From the NCBI GenBank assembly GCA_019136035.1, contig JAGVUW010000056.1, forward strand, positions 1 through 6,537: a DNA stretch of 6,537 nt, in the 5' to 3' direction. The notes beneath the pieces are model-generated. The model searched no databases, was not told the origin of the DNA, and was given only the letters and a program-made list of their open reading frames with translations. This document shows positions 6,537 through 6,537 of this stretch, piece after piece. The stretch's first letter is position 1. Each line of letters opens with the position of its first letter. This DNA is from Verrucomicrobiota bacterium. GTDB taxonomy: Bacteria; Verrucomicrobiota; Lentisphaeria; Oligosphaerales; JAFGRS01. Made by a program: the position numbers and the translations under genes.

Positions 6537-6537
6537 G

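Overview
This is a GC-rich bacterial window (about 70% G+C by eye). It is fully coding on the minus strand and holds four tightly packed co-directional genes that look like one transcription unit. The order in the direction of transcription, from high to low coordinates, is: (1) a 5'-truncated FHA / zinc-ribbon / P-loop GTPase protein; (2) a GTPase-associated protein of the GAP1-N2 type; (3) a 1018-residue, Arg/Ala-rich, predicted single-pass membrane protein with helical repeats, not recognised as a named family; (4) a PilM-like actin-fold ATPase whose C-terminus lies outside the window.

Layout. Positions 6536-4710 encode the GTPase protein, and the reading frame is still open at the window edge. 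A 36-bp gap follows, then the GAP1-like gene at 4673-3753. Its stop overlaps the start of the large membrane protein (3756-700) in a 4-bp ATGA arrangement. A 27-bp gap precedes the PilM-like gene, which runs from 672 off the left edge. No gap exceeds 36 bp. I see no promoter, terminator, RNA gene, transposon or CRISPR array. The long plus-strand open frames are antisense shadows of these genes.

How the genes may work together. The pairing of a zinc-ribbon GTPase of the double-GTPase (DO-GTPase2) kind with a GAP1-N2 protein is known from comparative genomics of regulated, NTP-dependent (conflict-type) systems in bacteria with complex lifestyles. This copy carries an FHA domain on the GTPase, which implies control by a phosphothreonine ligand. 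It also sits in an operon with a membrane protein and a PilM-like ATPase, a class that normally assembles with membrane partners of type IV pilus or type II secretion machines. My inference is a phospho-responsive GTPase switch that acts on a membrane-anchored assembly. Whether that assembly is defensive, secretory or pilus-like cannot be decided from this window.

Organism. GC content, gene style and the GTPase/GAP1 pair would fit a Planctomycetota/PVC-type or similar environmental bacterium. This is a low-confidence guess, because no taxonomic marker is present.
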